Below, in pieces: positions 16,400 through 25,041 of a stretch of DNA of 64,000 bases (its first letter is position 1; each line of letters begins with the position of its first letter). Both the position numbers and the translations under genes were made by a program. Below the pieces are notes generated by a model. That model was given only the letters and a program-made list of their open reading frames with translations, searched no databases and had not been told where the DNA came from. Where the stretch lies: positions 1 through 64,000 of the forward strand of contig CACLEZ010000010.1 of the NCBI GenBank assembly GCA_902606175.1. Direction: 5' to 3'. The DNA comes from an uncultured SAR86 cluster bacterium (GTDB lineage: Bacteria > Pseudomonadota > Gammaproteobacteria > Magnimaribacterales > Magnimaribacteraceae).

Positions 16400-18322
16400 T
16401 TAGTTATCTACGACCATTAATAGAGCACCATTCTCTAATTGATCATCCTTTTTAATTAAAACTTTGGTAACCTTACCATCTTCAGAAGCTTTAACCTGAT
16501 GTTCCATTTTCATGGCTTCTAGTATCACGAGGGTATCTCCCTTTTTAACTTTCGAGCCTACCTTAACTTTTAAATCAATAACTTTTCCTGGCATGGGTGC
16601 AATTAATCCACCGGCCTGAATCTCTGAGCCAGGCAGGGTAAATCTAGGCAATATTTTAAAGAGAGCATCACCCCATGGCCCATGCACAACGATGTTGTCA
16701 TCAGCTTGAGTAATTTTTGAATAGAATCTTGAAGAGTTTATTTCAATATCTATACCGGATGGTGTCCAGTCTATAACTTTTGCAGTTGTTTCCTCATTTA
16801 CCGCAAAAGACCCATCTCTATTAGACTTATAAGTTACTTCAACTTCATTATCTAAATAACTTAGAGTTATTTTTTGTCTTGGAAGACGCGAGTTTCTCCA
16901 ACCAGTTGGTATTTCTTTTAGGATATTGGCATTTTCCCTATTTTGACCTTGAATCCACAAAGCTGCTGCTGAGGTTGCATTTTCTAAAGAAGATCCTTTG
17001 AGAACAACTGCTCTTTGAGGATTAGTTTTTTCAATGAAGTCTGAAGTTGTTTTACCTTTTAAAAAGTCTTCTGACCTCAATGAAGCTACTAAAAAATCTC
17101 TGTTGGTAGTTACTCCACCAATGTGCAAGCTTTCTAGGGCTAAGGCAAGTTTATTTGCTGCATCCACTCTGGTTTTGCCTTTAGTTATAACCTTTGCAAG
17201 CATTGGATCGAAATCCGTACCTACTACTGATCCTTGTTCTATACCTGTATCCCATCTTGCATCTATATTGACATCACTTTCATAAGCAATAAGAGTTCCT
17301 GTCGCAGGTAAAAAGTCATTAGAGGGATCTTCTGCATATAATCTGGCTTCTATAGATGAACCATGCCAAGTAATATCATCTTGAGAATAGCCAAGCTCTT
17401 CTCCTCTAGCAATACGCAATTGTTCATAGACTAAGTCTTTTCCTGTAACTTCTTCGGTGACAGGATGCTCAACTTGTAATCTGGTATTAACTTCTAAAAA
17501 CCAGAACTCTCCTGTCTTATCATCTACTAAAAATTCAACAGTACCTGCGGACTCATATTTCAGTTTTTTAGCAAGCTTAATTGCTGCATCACCCATTGCA
17601 GCTCTCATCTCCGAATCAACTCTCGGAGAAGGAGATTCTTCTATGATCTTTTGATGTCTTCTTTGTATAGAGCATTCTCTCTCACCAAGGTGGACTACAT
17701 TTCCTTGAGAATCTCCTAAAATTTGAATTTCAATATGTCTTGAAGAGGCTACATATCTTTCTATAAAGACTCGATCATCTCCAAAACCAGTTTTAGCTTC
17801 TCTTTGAGCTCCAGCAATTGCTTCTTTGAGGTCTTTTTTATCCTCAACTATCCTCATACCTTTTCCACCACCACCTGCTGCAGCTTTTATGAGGATTGGA
17901 TAGCCTATGGTGTTTGCTTTTTTAGGATCAGTAGTCATTGGTAGAGTAGGGACTCCGGCCTTTTCAGCTATATCTTTAGCTTTCAACTTATCTCCCATTG
18001 AAGTTATAACTCTTGAATTAGGTCCTACCCAAATCAAGCCCTCTTTTTGAACAGCTCTGGCAAACTTTGCATTCTCAGACAGGAAACCATAACCGGGATG
18101 AATTGCTTCTGCACCGGTTTGTTTGGCAGCATTTATTATTTCGTTACCATTTAGGTAAGAGTCACTTAACTTTATGGCTTGATCTGCCATTTGAACAAAC
18201 GGCGAATGGGTATCCGCCTCTGTATAGACAGCAACACATGAAATGCCCATTTCATGAGCAGTTTTGATAATCCTGCAAGCTATTTCACCTCTATTGGCTA
18301 TTAATAATTTATGAAAAGTCAT
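16400..18322 (-). CDS. Acyl-CoA carboxylase alpha subunit (biotin carboxylase + biotin carrier)
   Basis: This 640-aa subunit carboxylates its own biotin using ATP and bicarbonate. The start FHKLLIANRGEIACRI and KAAAGGGGKGMRI are the biotin carboxylase ATP-grasp motifs, with FLEVNTRLQVEHPVTE the catalytic region. The C-terminal biotinyl domain has EAMKMEH, the lysine being biotinylated. The architecture matches AtuF, LiuD and PccA. The start overlaps the beta-subunit stop by 4 bases (ATGA). The substrate is set by the beta subunit and cannot be fixed from this chain. Confidence 0.93.
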   Translation of the reverse strand: MTFHKLLIANRGEIACRIIKTAHEMGISCVAVYTEADTHSPFVQMADQAIKLSDSYLNGNEIINAAKQTGAEAIHPGYGFLSENAKFARAVQKEGLIWVGPNSRVITSMGDKLKAKDIAEKAGVPTLPMTTDPKKANTIGYPILIKAAAGGGGKGMRIVEDKKDLKEAIAGAQREAKTGFGDDRVFIERYVASSRHIEIQILGDSQGNVVHLGERECSIQRRHQKIIEESPSPRVDSEMRAAMGDAAIKLAKKLKYESAGTVEFLVDDKTGEFWFLEVNTRLQVEHPVTEEVTGKDLVYEQLRIARGEELGYSQDDITWHGSSIEARLYAEDPSNDFLPATGTLIAYESDVNIDARWDTGIEQGSVVGTDFDPMLAKVITKGKTRVDAANKLALALESLHIGGVTTNRDFLVASLRSEDFLKGKTTSDFIEKTNPQRAVVLKGSSLENATSAAALWIQGQNRENANILKEIPTGWRNSRLPRQKITLSYLDNEVEVTYKSNRDGSFAVNEETTAKVIDWTPSGIDIEINSSRFYSKITQADDNIVVHGPWGDALFKILPRFTLPGSEIQAGGLIAPMPGKVIDLKVKVGSKVKKGDTLVILEAMKMEHQVKASEDGKVTKVLIKKDDQLENGALLMVVDN

Positions 18323-19974
18323 AGTCTGTATACTCCATATCCAGGTGAACCTTCGATATTTCTTCCATTAACTAAAGACAGACACATTCCCAGCACTGTA
18401 CGTGTATCTCTAGGATCTATAATCCCATCATCACTAATTGCACCAGTTGCTCTTAAGGCTAGAGAACCTTCCTCTTGTGCCTTTTCAGCAAATGCAACCA
18501 TTTTGGCATCTTCTTTTTCATCAAATTTTTCTCCAGTTCGTGCGGCTCTAGCTCTACGAACTATCGACATTACTCCTGCAATTTGTTGAGGGCCCATAAC
18601 TGCAACCTTCGCTGTCGGCCATAAAAAGGTAAATTTATTATCATAAGCTCTACCCGACATTGCATAAGTTCCTGCCCCGTAACTTGCCCCTAAAATAATA
18701 GTGAGATGTGGAACGGTCGAGTTCGAAACGGAATTTAAAAATTGAGCACCTCTTTTAATTTGACCAGCTTGTTCATAGTCTTTTCCAACTACAAAACCCG
18801 TAATGTTGTGCAGAAAGATAATAGGTATGTCTATTTGATTACATAATTGCACAAATTGACCACCCTTTGCTGCTGTATCTGGAAAAATAGGCCCATTATT
18901 TCCCAATATACCAACTGTATATCCATGGATAGTTGCGAAACCGCATATTAAGGTGGGCCCAAATAAAGGTTTAAATTCTTCAAATCTAGAGCCATCAGTA
19001 ATACGTCCAATAACTTCCCTAACATCAAGAGGTCTTTTTAAATCTGGGTCAACTAACCCCAAAAGATCTTCAGTATCTAGAATTGGATCATCAGCTTTCA
19101 TAGTAGGCTCTTTACCTTCTTTCCTCCAATTTAAGTGAGACACAACTTCTCTTCCTATCCTTAGAGCATCCATTTCATCTTCAGCAAGATAATCCGCTAG
19201 TCCTGAAACTTCGGCATGCATTTGTCCTCCACCAAGGGTTTCATCGTCTGATTCTTCCCCAGTAGCCATTTTTACAAGTGGTGGACCGCCAAGAAATACT
19301 TTAGATTGCTTCTTAATGAAAATATTATAATCAGACATGCCAGGTTGATAGGCCCCTCCAGCTGTAGAAGAACCAAAAACAATTGATATAGTTGGGATTC
19401 TTAATTTTGATAGTTCAGTAACTTCGTAGAAAGTTCTTCCTGATTCAGCAAAGTGACCAGCGCCTAATATAGTTCCAGCTGCACCTTTTTTACCTTTGCC
19501 TCCGCCCATTCTCAAATCTCCGCCAGCCGATTCCACAAATTGAACATAAGGAATTTTATTGACTCTCGAAATTTCCATTGCCCTAGACCATTTCTTACCT
19601 GAAAAAGCATGCATAGCACCAGCCAGAACAGTAGGATCATTTGCAAAAATAACTACTTCTGTTCCTGCTACTATTCCAATGCCTGCAACTGCACCTCCTC
19701 CAACAGGATAATCAGATGCATAAGCTGCTAAAGAGCTTATCTCTAAGAATGGTGTATCGGGGTCTAAAAAGTTCGCAATTCTATCTCGGACAGACATTTT
19801 GCCTCTAGCGGCTAGCCTCTCATGGTGGTGCATTCCTCCACCAAGTTCAACGTAATCAAGTAAGTCTTCAATGCCATCAAGTTTTTCTAACATAGCATCT
19901 TTATATTGATTAAATTCATCAGATTTATTGTCGATGTTAGTATCCAAGGCAGGTGCTAAAAGGGTATTTTTCAT
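18319..19974 (-). CDS. Acyl-CoA carboxylase beta subunit (carboxyltransferase)
   Basis: This 551-aa chain transfers the carboxyl group from biotin to an acyl-CoA. Typical blocks are HHERLAARGKMSVRDRI, FGSSTAGGAYQPGMSDY, VFLGGPPLVKMATGEE and GFVVGKDYEQAGQIKRGAQ. It heads the operon with the alpha subunit, AtuA-like protein and hydratase. Context suggests a geranyl-CoA-like (AtuC) or methylcrotonyl-CoA-like (LiuB) substrate. A glycine/lysine-rich stretch at residues 156-167 (MGGGKGKKGAAG) sits where related enzymes have an acyl-pocket loop. No clear ribosome site precedes the ATG. Confidence 0.92.
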   Translation of the reverse strand: MKNTLLAPALDTNIDNKSDEFNQYKDAMLEKLDGIEDLLDYVELGGGMHHHERLAARGKMSVRDRIANFLDPDTPFLEISSLAAYASDYPVGGGAVAGIGIVAGTEVVIFANDPTVLAGAMHAFSGKKWSRAMEISRVNKIPYVQFVESAGGDLRMGGGKGKKGAAGTILGAGHFAESGRTFYEVTELSKLRIPTISIVFGSSTAGGAYQPGMSDYNIFIKKQSKVFLGGPPLVKMATGEESDDETLGGGQMHAEVSGLADYLAEDEMDALRIGREVVSHLNWRKEGKEPTMKADDPILDTEDLLGLVDPDLKRPLDVREVIGRITDGSRFEEFKPLFGPTLICGFATIHGYTVGILGNNGPIFPDTAAKGGQFVQLCNQIDIPIIFLHNITGFVVGKDYEQAGQIKRGAQFLNSVSNSTVPHLTIILGASYGAGTYAMSGRAYDNKFTFLWPTAKVAVMGPQQIAGVMSIVRRARAARTGEKFDEKEDAKMVAFAEKAQEEGSLALRATGAISDDGIIDPRDTRTVLGMCLSLVNGRNIEGSPGYGVYRL

Positions 19975-20363
19975 ATCTTGACTGTATAATGCTCTCCAAA
20001 GCGCTCTTTTAAAAATTGTCCAAAAATAAGTTAACGAATATTAACAATTGAGAGTTAGTAACAAAAGGATATTTTTCTAAAATTACTCATGCAAGCTAAT
20101 CGTTTTCATATAGGAATGGTCGTGGAAGAAATCAATAGGAATTCTTTTGATACTATCTTATTAAATAAATCCAAAAAGAAAGCTAAAGGCATAGAGGAAA
20201 TTACTTTTGCTTACTACATTATTCTAAGAGCAGAAGACATTGCTTCAAAAGAAGAATTTCCACTAAGAAAATTCTAATTTTTCTAAAGGATATATAAATA
20301 TCTATTTCGATTAAAAATATCTATGAATTTATATATACTCATTACTACTTCTTGGAGAGAATT
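19975..20363. other. Divergent intergenic region, mostly non-coding
   Basis: This 389-base gap separates the carboxylase operon (leftward) from the monooxygenase gene (rightward) and should hold both promoters. It contains one doubtful 62-codon ORF. Close to the monooxygenase start there is a direct repeat AAATATCTAT at 296-305 and 315-324 of the 20-kb block (20296-20305 and 20315-20324), and TATACT at 20334-20339 could be a -10 box. I see no terminator or RNA gene in it. Confidence 0.5.
20089..20277 (+). CDS. Doubtful small ORF, 62 aa
   Basis: An ATG-started frame of 62 codons in the gap before the monooxygenase gene. The peptide is soluble and mixed-charge, with a basic patch (LLNKSKKKAKG). 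I recognise no family. No convincing ribosome site precedes it, and in this A-rich sequence an ORF of this length can occur by chance. It may be real, or the region may simply be regulatory. Confidence 0.28.
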   Translation: MQANRFHIGMVVEEINRNSFDTILLNKSKKKAKGIEEITFAYYIILRAEDIASKEEFPLRKF

Positions 20364-21968
20364 ATGAGTAATGTTAATGAGGTAAAAGAATTTGATGCTG
20401 TAATAATTGGTGCTGGATTTGCAGGAATTTATCAACTTCTTAAACTTAGAAGACTTGGATTGAATGTAATTATTTTAGAAAAGGCTGATCAAATTGGAGG
20501 AACTTGGCACTGGAATAGATATCCTGGAGCTAGATGTGACATTCCGTCTTTAGAATACTCATACCAATTTGATGAAAGCTTGCAACAAGAATGGAATTGG
20601 ACTGAGAAGTATTCAGCACAACCAGAGATCCTTGAATATTTGAACCATGTTGCTGATAGGTTTGAGTTAAGAGATGGCATTCAGTTTGAGGAAGAGGTAC
20701 AGAGTGCTAAATTCAATGAGGATAACTTAAAATGGAATTTGAGTACCAATAAAGCTACATACCAAACAAAATTTTGTATTTTTGCTACAGGTTGTTTATC
20801 TGTTCCTAATAAACCCAATTTTGATGGTATAGAAAACTTTGAAGGAGAATTACTTCAGACGTCAAATTGGCCTCACGAAGAACAGGATTTCACTGGACGG
20901 AAAGTTGCGATTATTGGAACAGGATCTTCTGCGATACAGTCGATACCCATTATTGCTGAACAAGCAGAAGAGCTATATGTTTTTCAAAGAACACCCAATT
21001 ATTCAATACCATCCAATAATGGTCCGATGGATAAGAGCATAGAGAAAGAAATTAAGGCTAGATATTCAGAATTTAGACAAGAAAACTATTTGAATGGTTT
21101 TGGTATAGCGGGTATTTCTGATGAATCTTTAATTGCTGAAACTGAGTTAGAAGAGGTACACCAGCAACTTGAAGAAAATTGGCAAAGTGCCGGACTTGGT
21201 TTTTTTGGAGGATATGCCGATATCCCTATTGATAAAGGAGCAAATCAAGTAGCTGCAGAGTTTGTACGAAATAAAATCAAAGAAATTGTTAAAAACCCTG
21301 ATACCGCTTCATTGCTTTGTCCGGATTATCATATCGGAGGTAAAAGGTTATGTGTTGATACGGGTTATTTTGAAACATTCAATAGAGAGAATGTTCATTT
21401 AATAGACTTGAAGGCAAATCCAATACAAACAATAAATTCTAATTCAATTGAAGCACATAAAAGTTATGAAATAGATACTTTGATATTAGCTACAGGTTTT
21501 GATGCTATGACTGGTGCTCTTACAAATATTGATATTACCGGAAGAGAAAATATTAAGTTAAAAGATCAATGGGAGGAGGGAGCAAAATCATATCTGGGAA
21601 TAGGTATTTCAAACTTTCCAAATCTTTTTACTATTACCGGACCTGGGAGCCCATCAGTCTTATCTAATATGATGCCCTCTATAGAACAGCATGTTAACTG
21701 GATAACTGATTGCATAGATTGGATGATTCAAAATGATAAAGCTGTTATAGAGTCTTCTGAAACAGCTGAAGAAGAATGGATGTCTTTGGTAAATGAAATA
21801 GCAGATATGACGGTTTTCACGGATACAAAGTCCTGGTATAACGGATCTAACATTGAAGAAAAGGCAAAGGCGTTTTTACCTTTCATTGGTGTTCCTGTTT
21901 ATACGGAGATGATTGAAGAGGTAGTTAATGAAGACTACAAAGGTTTTATATTTGATAGGATGAACTAG
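20364..21968 (+). CDS. FAD-dependent Baeyer-Villiger-type monooxygenase
   Basis: A 534-aa class B flavoprotein monooxygenase. The start is ATG 20364, preceded by GGAGAG at 20354-20359; an earlier in-frame TTG at 20352 is inside that ribosome site. The first Rossmann motif GAGFAG (16-21) binds FAD and the second GTGSSA (185-190) binds NADPH; GGTWHWNRYPGARCD is typical of the cyclohexanone monooxygenase group. The fingerprint FxGxxxHxxxWP reads FEGELLQTSNWP, so the central His is Gln165. It probably oxidises a ketone or heteroatom; the substrate is unknown. Confidence 0.9.
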   Translation: MSNVNEVKEFDAVIIGAGFAGIYQLLKLRRLGLNVIILEKADQIGGTWHWNRYPGARCDIPSLEYSYQFDESLQQEWNWTEKYSAQPEILEYLNHVADRFELRDGIQFEEEVQSAKFNEDNLKWNLSTNKATYQTKFCIFATGCLSVPNKPNFDGIENFEGELLQTSNWPHEEQDFTGRKVAIIGTGSSAIQSIPIIAEQAEELYVFQRTPNYSIPSNNGPMDKSIEKEIKARYSEFRQENYLNGFGIAGISDESLIAETELEEVHQQLEENWQSAGLGFFGGYADIPIDKGANQVAAEFVRNKIKEIVKNPDTASLLCPDYHIGGKRLCVDTGYFETFNRENVHLIDLKANPIQTINSNSIEAHKSYEIDTLILATGFDAMTGALTNIDITGRENIKLKDQWEEGAKSYLGIGISNFPNLFTITGPGSPSVLSNMMPSIEQHVNWITDCIDWMIQNDKAVIESSETAEEEWMSLVNEIADMTVFTDTKSWYNGSNIEEKAKAFLPFIGVPVYTEMIEEVVNEDYKGFIFDRMN

Positions 21969-21971
21969 CGA

Positions 21972-22163
21972 CTATACAAAGATATAAGTATTTAGGAGCA
22001 TTGCTCCTCCCATAAATACAAGGCAAGCCGCCTGGACGACAGTAGGAATCACTACAAACATCACAAGAGGGTTAAAATTCATCTTATTCATATAATCTTC
22101 CTCCCTCCAGTCTTGATAAGTACTTTCATCGGCCTGTTCTTTCACAATTTTTAATCTTGACAT
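21972..22163 (-). CDS. Small single-span membrane protein
   Basis: A 63-aa protein with a charged N-terminal half (ESTYQDWREEDYMNKM) and one or two hydrophobic C-terminal stretches (about 31-62). It is not a family I recognise. It follows the pseudoazurin gene by 3 bases on the same strand and its stop abuts the monooxygenase stop. The close spacing suggests co-transcription with the copper protein. Confidence 0.6.
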   Translation of the reverse strand: MSRLKIVKEQADESTYQDWREEDYMNKMNFNPLVMFVVIPTVVQAACLVFMGGAMLLNTYIFV

Positions 22164-22166
22164 AAT

Positions 22167-22604
22167 TTATATCCTTGAAAGATAGTCATCTAACCTTCCT
22201 TGATTCATCAGAAATGTTTTTTTGTAAGACTCAGCTTTTGCTCTGATTGAGTTAATATTAGAAGAAGATTCAACTTTTATAACTCCTATCATGGCCATCA
22301 TATTGTGAGGAGTGCATTGATAGACATAGACACCTTCTTCAGTCAAAGTGACTTCTATATCTTGATTCATAGCACCTACCCAAGGTTCAGCTCCTTCTGG
22401 AATCATGCCTTCTACCGAGGAAGAATTGTGTGCAACATCTGTAGCGACAAATTTTACTGTGTCACCTTTTTTGATGGAAAGAACTGCTGGCTCAAAAACC
22501 ATCATCCCTTCCTTGCCCGCATTAAGCATTTTCACAACGTGATCTTGCGAGAAGGCCGAGAGGGTGTATAGAGAAAGAAATAGTGTAAATGCGAGCTTTT
22601 TCAT
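22167..22604 (-). CDS. Pseudoazurin-like cupredoxin
   Basis: A periplasmic type I copper electron carrier of 145 aa. A signal peptide of about 20 residues (ending SAFSQ) is followed by a cupredoxin fold. The copper ligands are His59, Cys97, His100 and Met105 in VAHNSSS and YQCTPHNMMAM, with exactly the spacing of pseudoazurin. The extra 30 C-terminal residues are charged and helical. Partners could be a nitrite reductase, an oxidase or a methylamine-type dehydrogenase; none is in the window. A -10-like TATAAT lies 6 bases before the ATG. Confidence 0.9.
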   Translation of the reverse strand: MKKLAFTLFLSLYTLSAFSQDHVVKMLNAGKEGMMVFEPAVLSIKKGDTVKFVATDVAHNSSSVEGMIPEGAEPWVGAMNQDIEVTLTEEGVYVYQCTPHNMMAMIGVIKVESSSNINSIRAKAESYKKTFLMNQGRLDDYLSRI

Positions 22605-22610
22605 GCGCGC

Positions 22611-22616
22611 ATTATA
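22611..22616 (-). promoter_or_regulatory. -10 box immediately before the pseudoazurin ATG
   Basis: Read on the minus strand the sequence is TATAAT, then GCGCGC, then ATG. With the usual 6-7 bases from -10 to the start of transcription, the message would begin at or next to the A of the start codon. No Shine-Dalgarno is present. The -35 region is poor. Confidence 0.4.
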
Positions 22617-22647
22617 TACTAAACTTATTATTATGTATAAGTTATAT

Positions 22648-23817
22648 TTATACTATATCGAAAGTTAATCCAGCTTTTTTTATCAGTCTATCAATTAACT
22701 TTTCACCCATCGATGGTGCAGGAGTATATATACCGCCTGCAAGATTTGAACAGTCTTGAACGAGGCAAAGGGCACTTTCAGCAATCATTTTTGATGTTGA
22801 TCCATAACCTGGATCCATATCTCCAGTTACTCTAGCTCCTATTGATCCCTCTTCTAGATCAGCAAAAAACAAGACATCGTAGTTTCCTTGCTCTCTAGAC
22901 TCCTTGGAAGGGCCTTCACCGGGTTGAGGTACATTACCACCACCCATCGGGTTTCCTGAAGACATTGCTTTAGCTATCTGCTCTCCTTCATCACCTTCTC
23001 CTGCGATCATCATCTCGTCATAACAAAAATCCTTGCCATAAGCATGATCCAACAACGCATTTGATCTGTGTATATTTTTTGTATTTATCGGAGCCATTAC
23101 AAATGGTGCCAACCACATATTCATTTTTTCATCTAGAAGAGGTTTGGAATCATCAAGCTGTGATGGTCCTTCAAATCCTTCCGTTAATGAAAAGGGATTT
23201 GCTAATACTTTTATTAGTTCAGGTTTTTCTTTGAGAGTTGACATCGTTGCACCTAGAGATGCAATTGTTCCACCGGAAAATTCTCCGTTCATCGCTTTAA
23301 CTCTTCCCCTAACATGTGGAGCTGGTTTCCCAAACTTTTCCTTTGCAGCATTTTGTACAAAATAGACCCCCAAATCAAAAGGAATACTGTCAAAGCCACA
23401 AGAAAACACAAGTCTGGCTCCAGATTTTTGAGCCGTTTCTTTATGAGCATTTATCATTTCGTACATCCAACCGGGCTCTCCTGTTAGATCAACATAATCT
23501 GTTCCGTTTTTAGCACACGATTCTACTAATTTTGAACCGTAGAGCTGGTAAGGACCTACTGTGGTTAATATACACTTAGCTGAAGTTGTCATTTTGTCTA
23601 GAGAATCTAGATCAGTGCTATCTACTTCTAGTATTGTTATATCTTCATTGAGGTTTAGATCTTTTTTTACCTCGAGAAGTTTCTCAGTATTTCTGCCGGC
23701 AATTGCGTATTTGATGGATTGATCATCTCCATACTGATCATGCACATATTCTGCTACTAATTTACCGGTATAACCACTTGCTCCAAAAATTACTACATCA
23801 AATTCTCTATCAGACAT
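22648..23817 (-). CDS. Saccharopine dehydrogenase-like / trans-acting enoyl reductase family protein
   Basis: A 389-aa NAD(P)-binding protein. The N-terminal Rossmann motif VVIFGASGYTGKLVAEYV is typical of the saccharopine dehydrogenase superfamily, and TTVGPYQLYGSKLVESCA plus YVDLTGEPGWM match the group often annotated as trans-acting enoyl reductase. The substrate is unknown; relatives reduce lipid intermediates. A good ribosome site (GGGAGAA) precedes the ATG. It lies 43 bases upstream of pseudoazurin. Confidence 0.85.
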   Translation of the reverse strand: MSDREFDVVIFGASGYTGKLVAEYVHDQYGDDQSIKYAIAGRNTEKLLEVKKDLNLNEDITILEVDSTDLDSLDKMTTSAKCILTTVGPYQLYGSKLVESCAKNGTDYVDLTGEPGWMYEMINAHKETAQKSGARLVFSCGFDSIPFDLGVYFVQNAAKEKFGKPAPHVRGRVKAMNGEFSGGTIASLGATMSTLKEKPELIKVLANPFSLTEGFEGPSQLDDSKPLLDEKMNMWLAPFVMAPINTKNIHRSNALLDHAYGKDFCYDEMMIAGEGDEGEQIAKAMSSGNPMGGGNVPQPGEGPSKESREQGNYDVLFFADLEEGSIGARVTGDMDPGYGSTSKMIAESALCLVQDCSNLAGGIYTPAPSMGEKLIDRLIKKAGLTFDIV

Positions 23818-23904
23818 TTTTTCTCCCTTATTCTATGTATAAAACTATTTTACATGACATAATCTATGGATAAACATAAAGGTTGCCAGTCAATAGGATT
23901 CAAC

Positions 23905-24327
23905 ATGAAATATCTACATACAATGCTCAGAATAAAAGATGAAGAAACTTCGTTGAAGTTTTTTATTGATGCTCTTGGTCTTAAAGAAATTAGGAGAATA
24001 CCTGTCGAAGAAGGTAGATTTACACTTTTCTTTTTAGCTGCTGAAGGCAATGAGGAGTCACAAATAGAACTTACTTATAATTGGGATGGTGATGATCTAG
24101 GTGAGGGATCTCGAAACTTTGGCCATTTAGCTTACCAAGTGGAAAATATCTATGATGTCTGTCAAAGACTTAAAGAAAAAGGGGTAGAAATAAATAGGCC
24201 TCCTAGAGATGGGAGGATGGCTTTTGTAAAGTCTCCAGATAATATTTCTATTGAAATATTACAAAAGGGAGATGCACTTGAGCCTGTAGAACCTTGGCTA
24301 TCAATGGAAAATATTGGAACCTGGTAA
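23905..24327 (+). CDS. Glyoxalase/VOC family protein (lactoylglutathione lyase-like)
   Basis: A 140-aa protein of the vicinal oxygen chelate fold, close in layout to glyoxalase I. Metal-ligand candidates are the His in KYLHTMLR, the Glu in SQIELTYN, the His in NFGHLAYQV and the Glu in ISIEIL, the full set of four. The start is ATG 23905, preceded by AGGA at 23895-23898; the upstream in-frame ATG at 23866 has no ribosome site. It probably detoxifies methylglyoxal with glutathione, but other VOC reactions cannot be excluded. Confidence 0.85.
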   Translation: MKYLHTMLRIKDEETSLKFFIDALGLKEIRRIPVEEGRFTLFFLAAEGNEESQIELTYNWDGDDLGEGSRNFGHLAYQVENIYDVCQRLKEKGVEINRPPRDGRMAFVKSPDNISIEILQKGDALEPVEPWLSMENIGTW

Positions 24328-24362
24328 CAAGATCTACTTTTAAACTAAAACGAAAAGTTAAT

Positions 24363-24623
24363 TTAATTAAGGTTCCTTATTCGGATCTCTTCTTTCATCC
24401 AATCAATTACTATATTTAATCTATTTTCAAGATCAGTTACATGCTCAGCTAAAAGACCCGAAGCATCTGTTACGTTATTCATTGTTTCGGCATGTTGAAT
24501 TAGGGTAATAATATTGTTACTGATTTCAAGCTGTTGAGCTTGCAAATCTTGAATTGTGCTTTCGAGATTTTCTATTTTTTTTTCTAATTCTACTATCTGA
24601 GCTTTTAATAATTTTTCAGTCAT
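24363..24623 (-). CDS. Small coiled-coil protein
   Basis: An 86-aa protein, almost wholly heptad-patterned helix (residues about 3-50: LKAQIVELEKKIENLEST and on), then a second short helix. I recognise no family. It overlaps the upstream secreted-protein gene by 8 bases and closes a minus-strand small-gene run. It resembles in style another short coiled-coil protein at 27288-27518, sharing the KIENLE pattern. Confidence 0.65.
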   Translation of the reverse strand: MTEKLLKAQIVELEKKIENLESTIQDLQAQQLEISNNIITLIQHAETMNNVTDASGLLAEHVTDLENRLNIVIDWMKEEIRIRNLN

Positions 24624-25041
24624 TTCCTAGTGTAGTTAGATTTGGACTAAAGCCTCCTTTGAGTCTCCAGTTTCCGTCTTTGTTTACAAGTAAATAAGTT
24701 ACGTCACTCGTTAAAATAATTTCATTATCCTTATCCAATCTTGAAAAATTTACTTGAACCATAGAAGTATCATCATCATTGTAGAGAACTTTAGAGGTAT
24801 TAATTTTTGAATAAGACCATCCGTCTTTTTTTAAACCATTAAAATTTATCGCATCGCTATATTTTTCTTCCAGGACGGCATTCTTTCCCATGATATATAT
24901 GAAGGGAGAGTCAGAATTTTTGTTAATAGCCAAAATATCTTCATTATTAAAATCCTCAAAGAACACTTTTACGGTTTCCTCTGGACCGGCGCTTAGATGA
25001 CCTAAAAGAATTAAGCTAAATAAGAAAAAAACTTTTTTCAT
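24616..25041 (-). CDS. Secreted NTF2-like protein, unknown
   Basis: A 141-aa protein with a signal peptide (MKKVFFLFSLILLGHLSAG). The mature part has the look of an NTF2/SnoaL-like fold: an initial helix (ETVKVFFEDFNNED), a middle strand region and final strands (DVTYLLVNKDGNWRLKGG). This family link is by pattern only. I start at ATG 25041, which overlaps the RidA-like stop (ATGA); a longer frame to 25062 lacks support. Confidence 0.7.
   Translation of the reverse strand: MKKVFFLFSLILLGHLSAGPEETVKVFFEDFNNEDILAINKNSDSPFIYIMGKNAVLEEKYSDAINFNGLKKDGWSYSKINTSKVLYNDDDTSMVQVNFSRLDKDNEIILTSDVTYLLVNKDGNWRLKGGFSPNLTTLGND

Noticed and set aside
24328-24362. Weak inverted repeat ACTTTT...AAAAGT between convergent genes
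   Set aside because: Short, A/T-only stem with a large loop; not convincing as a terminator.
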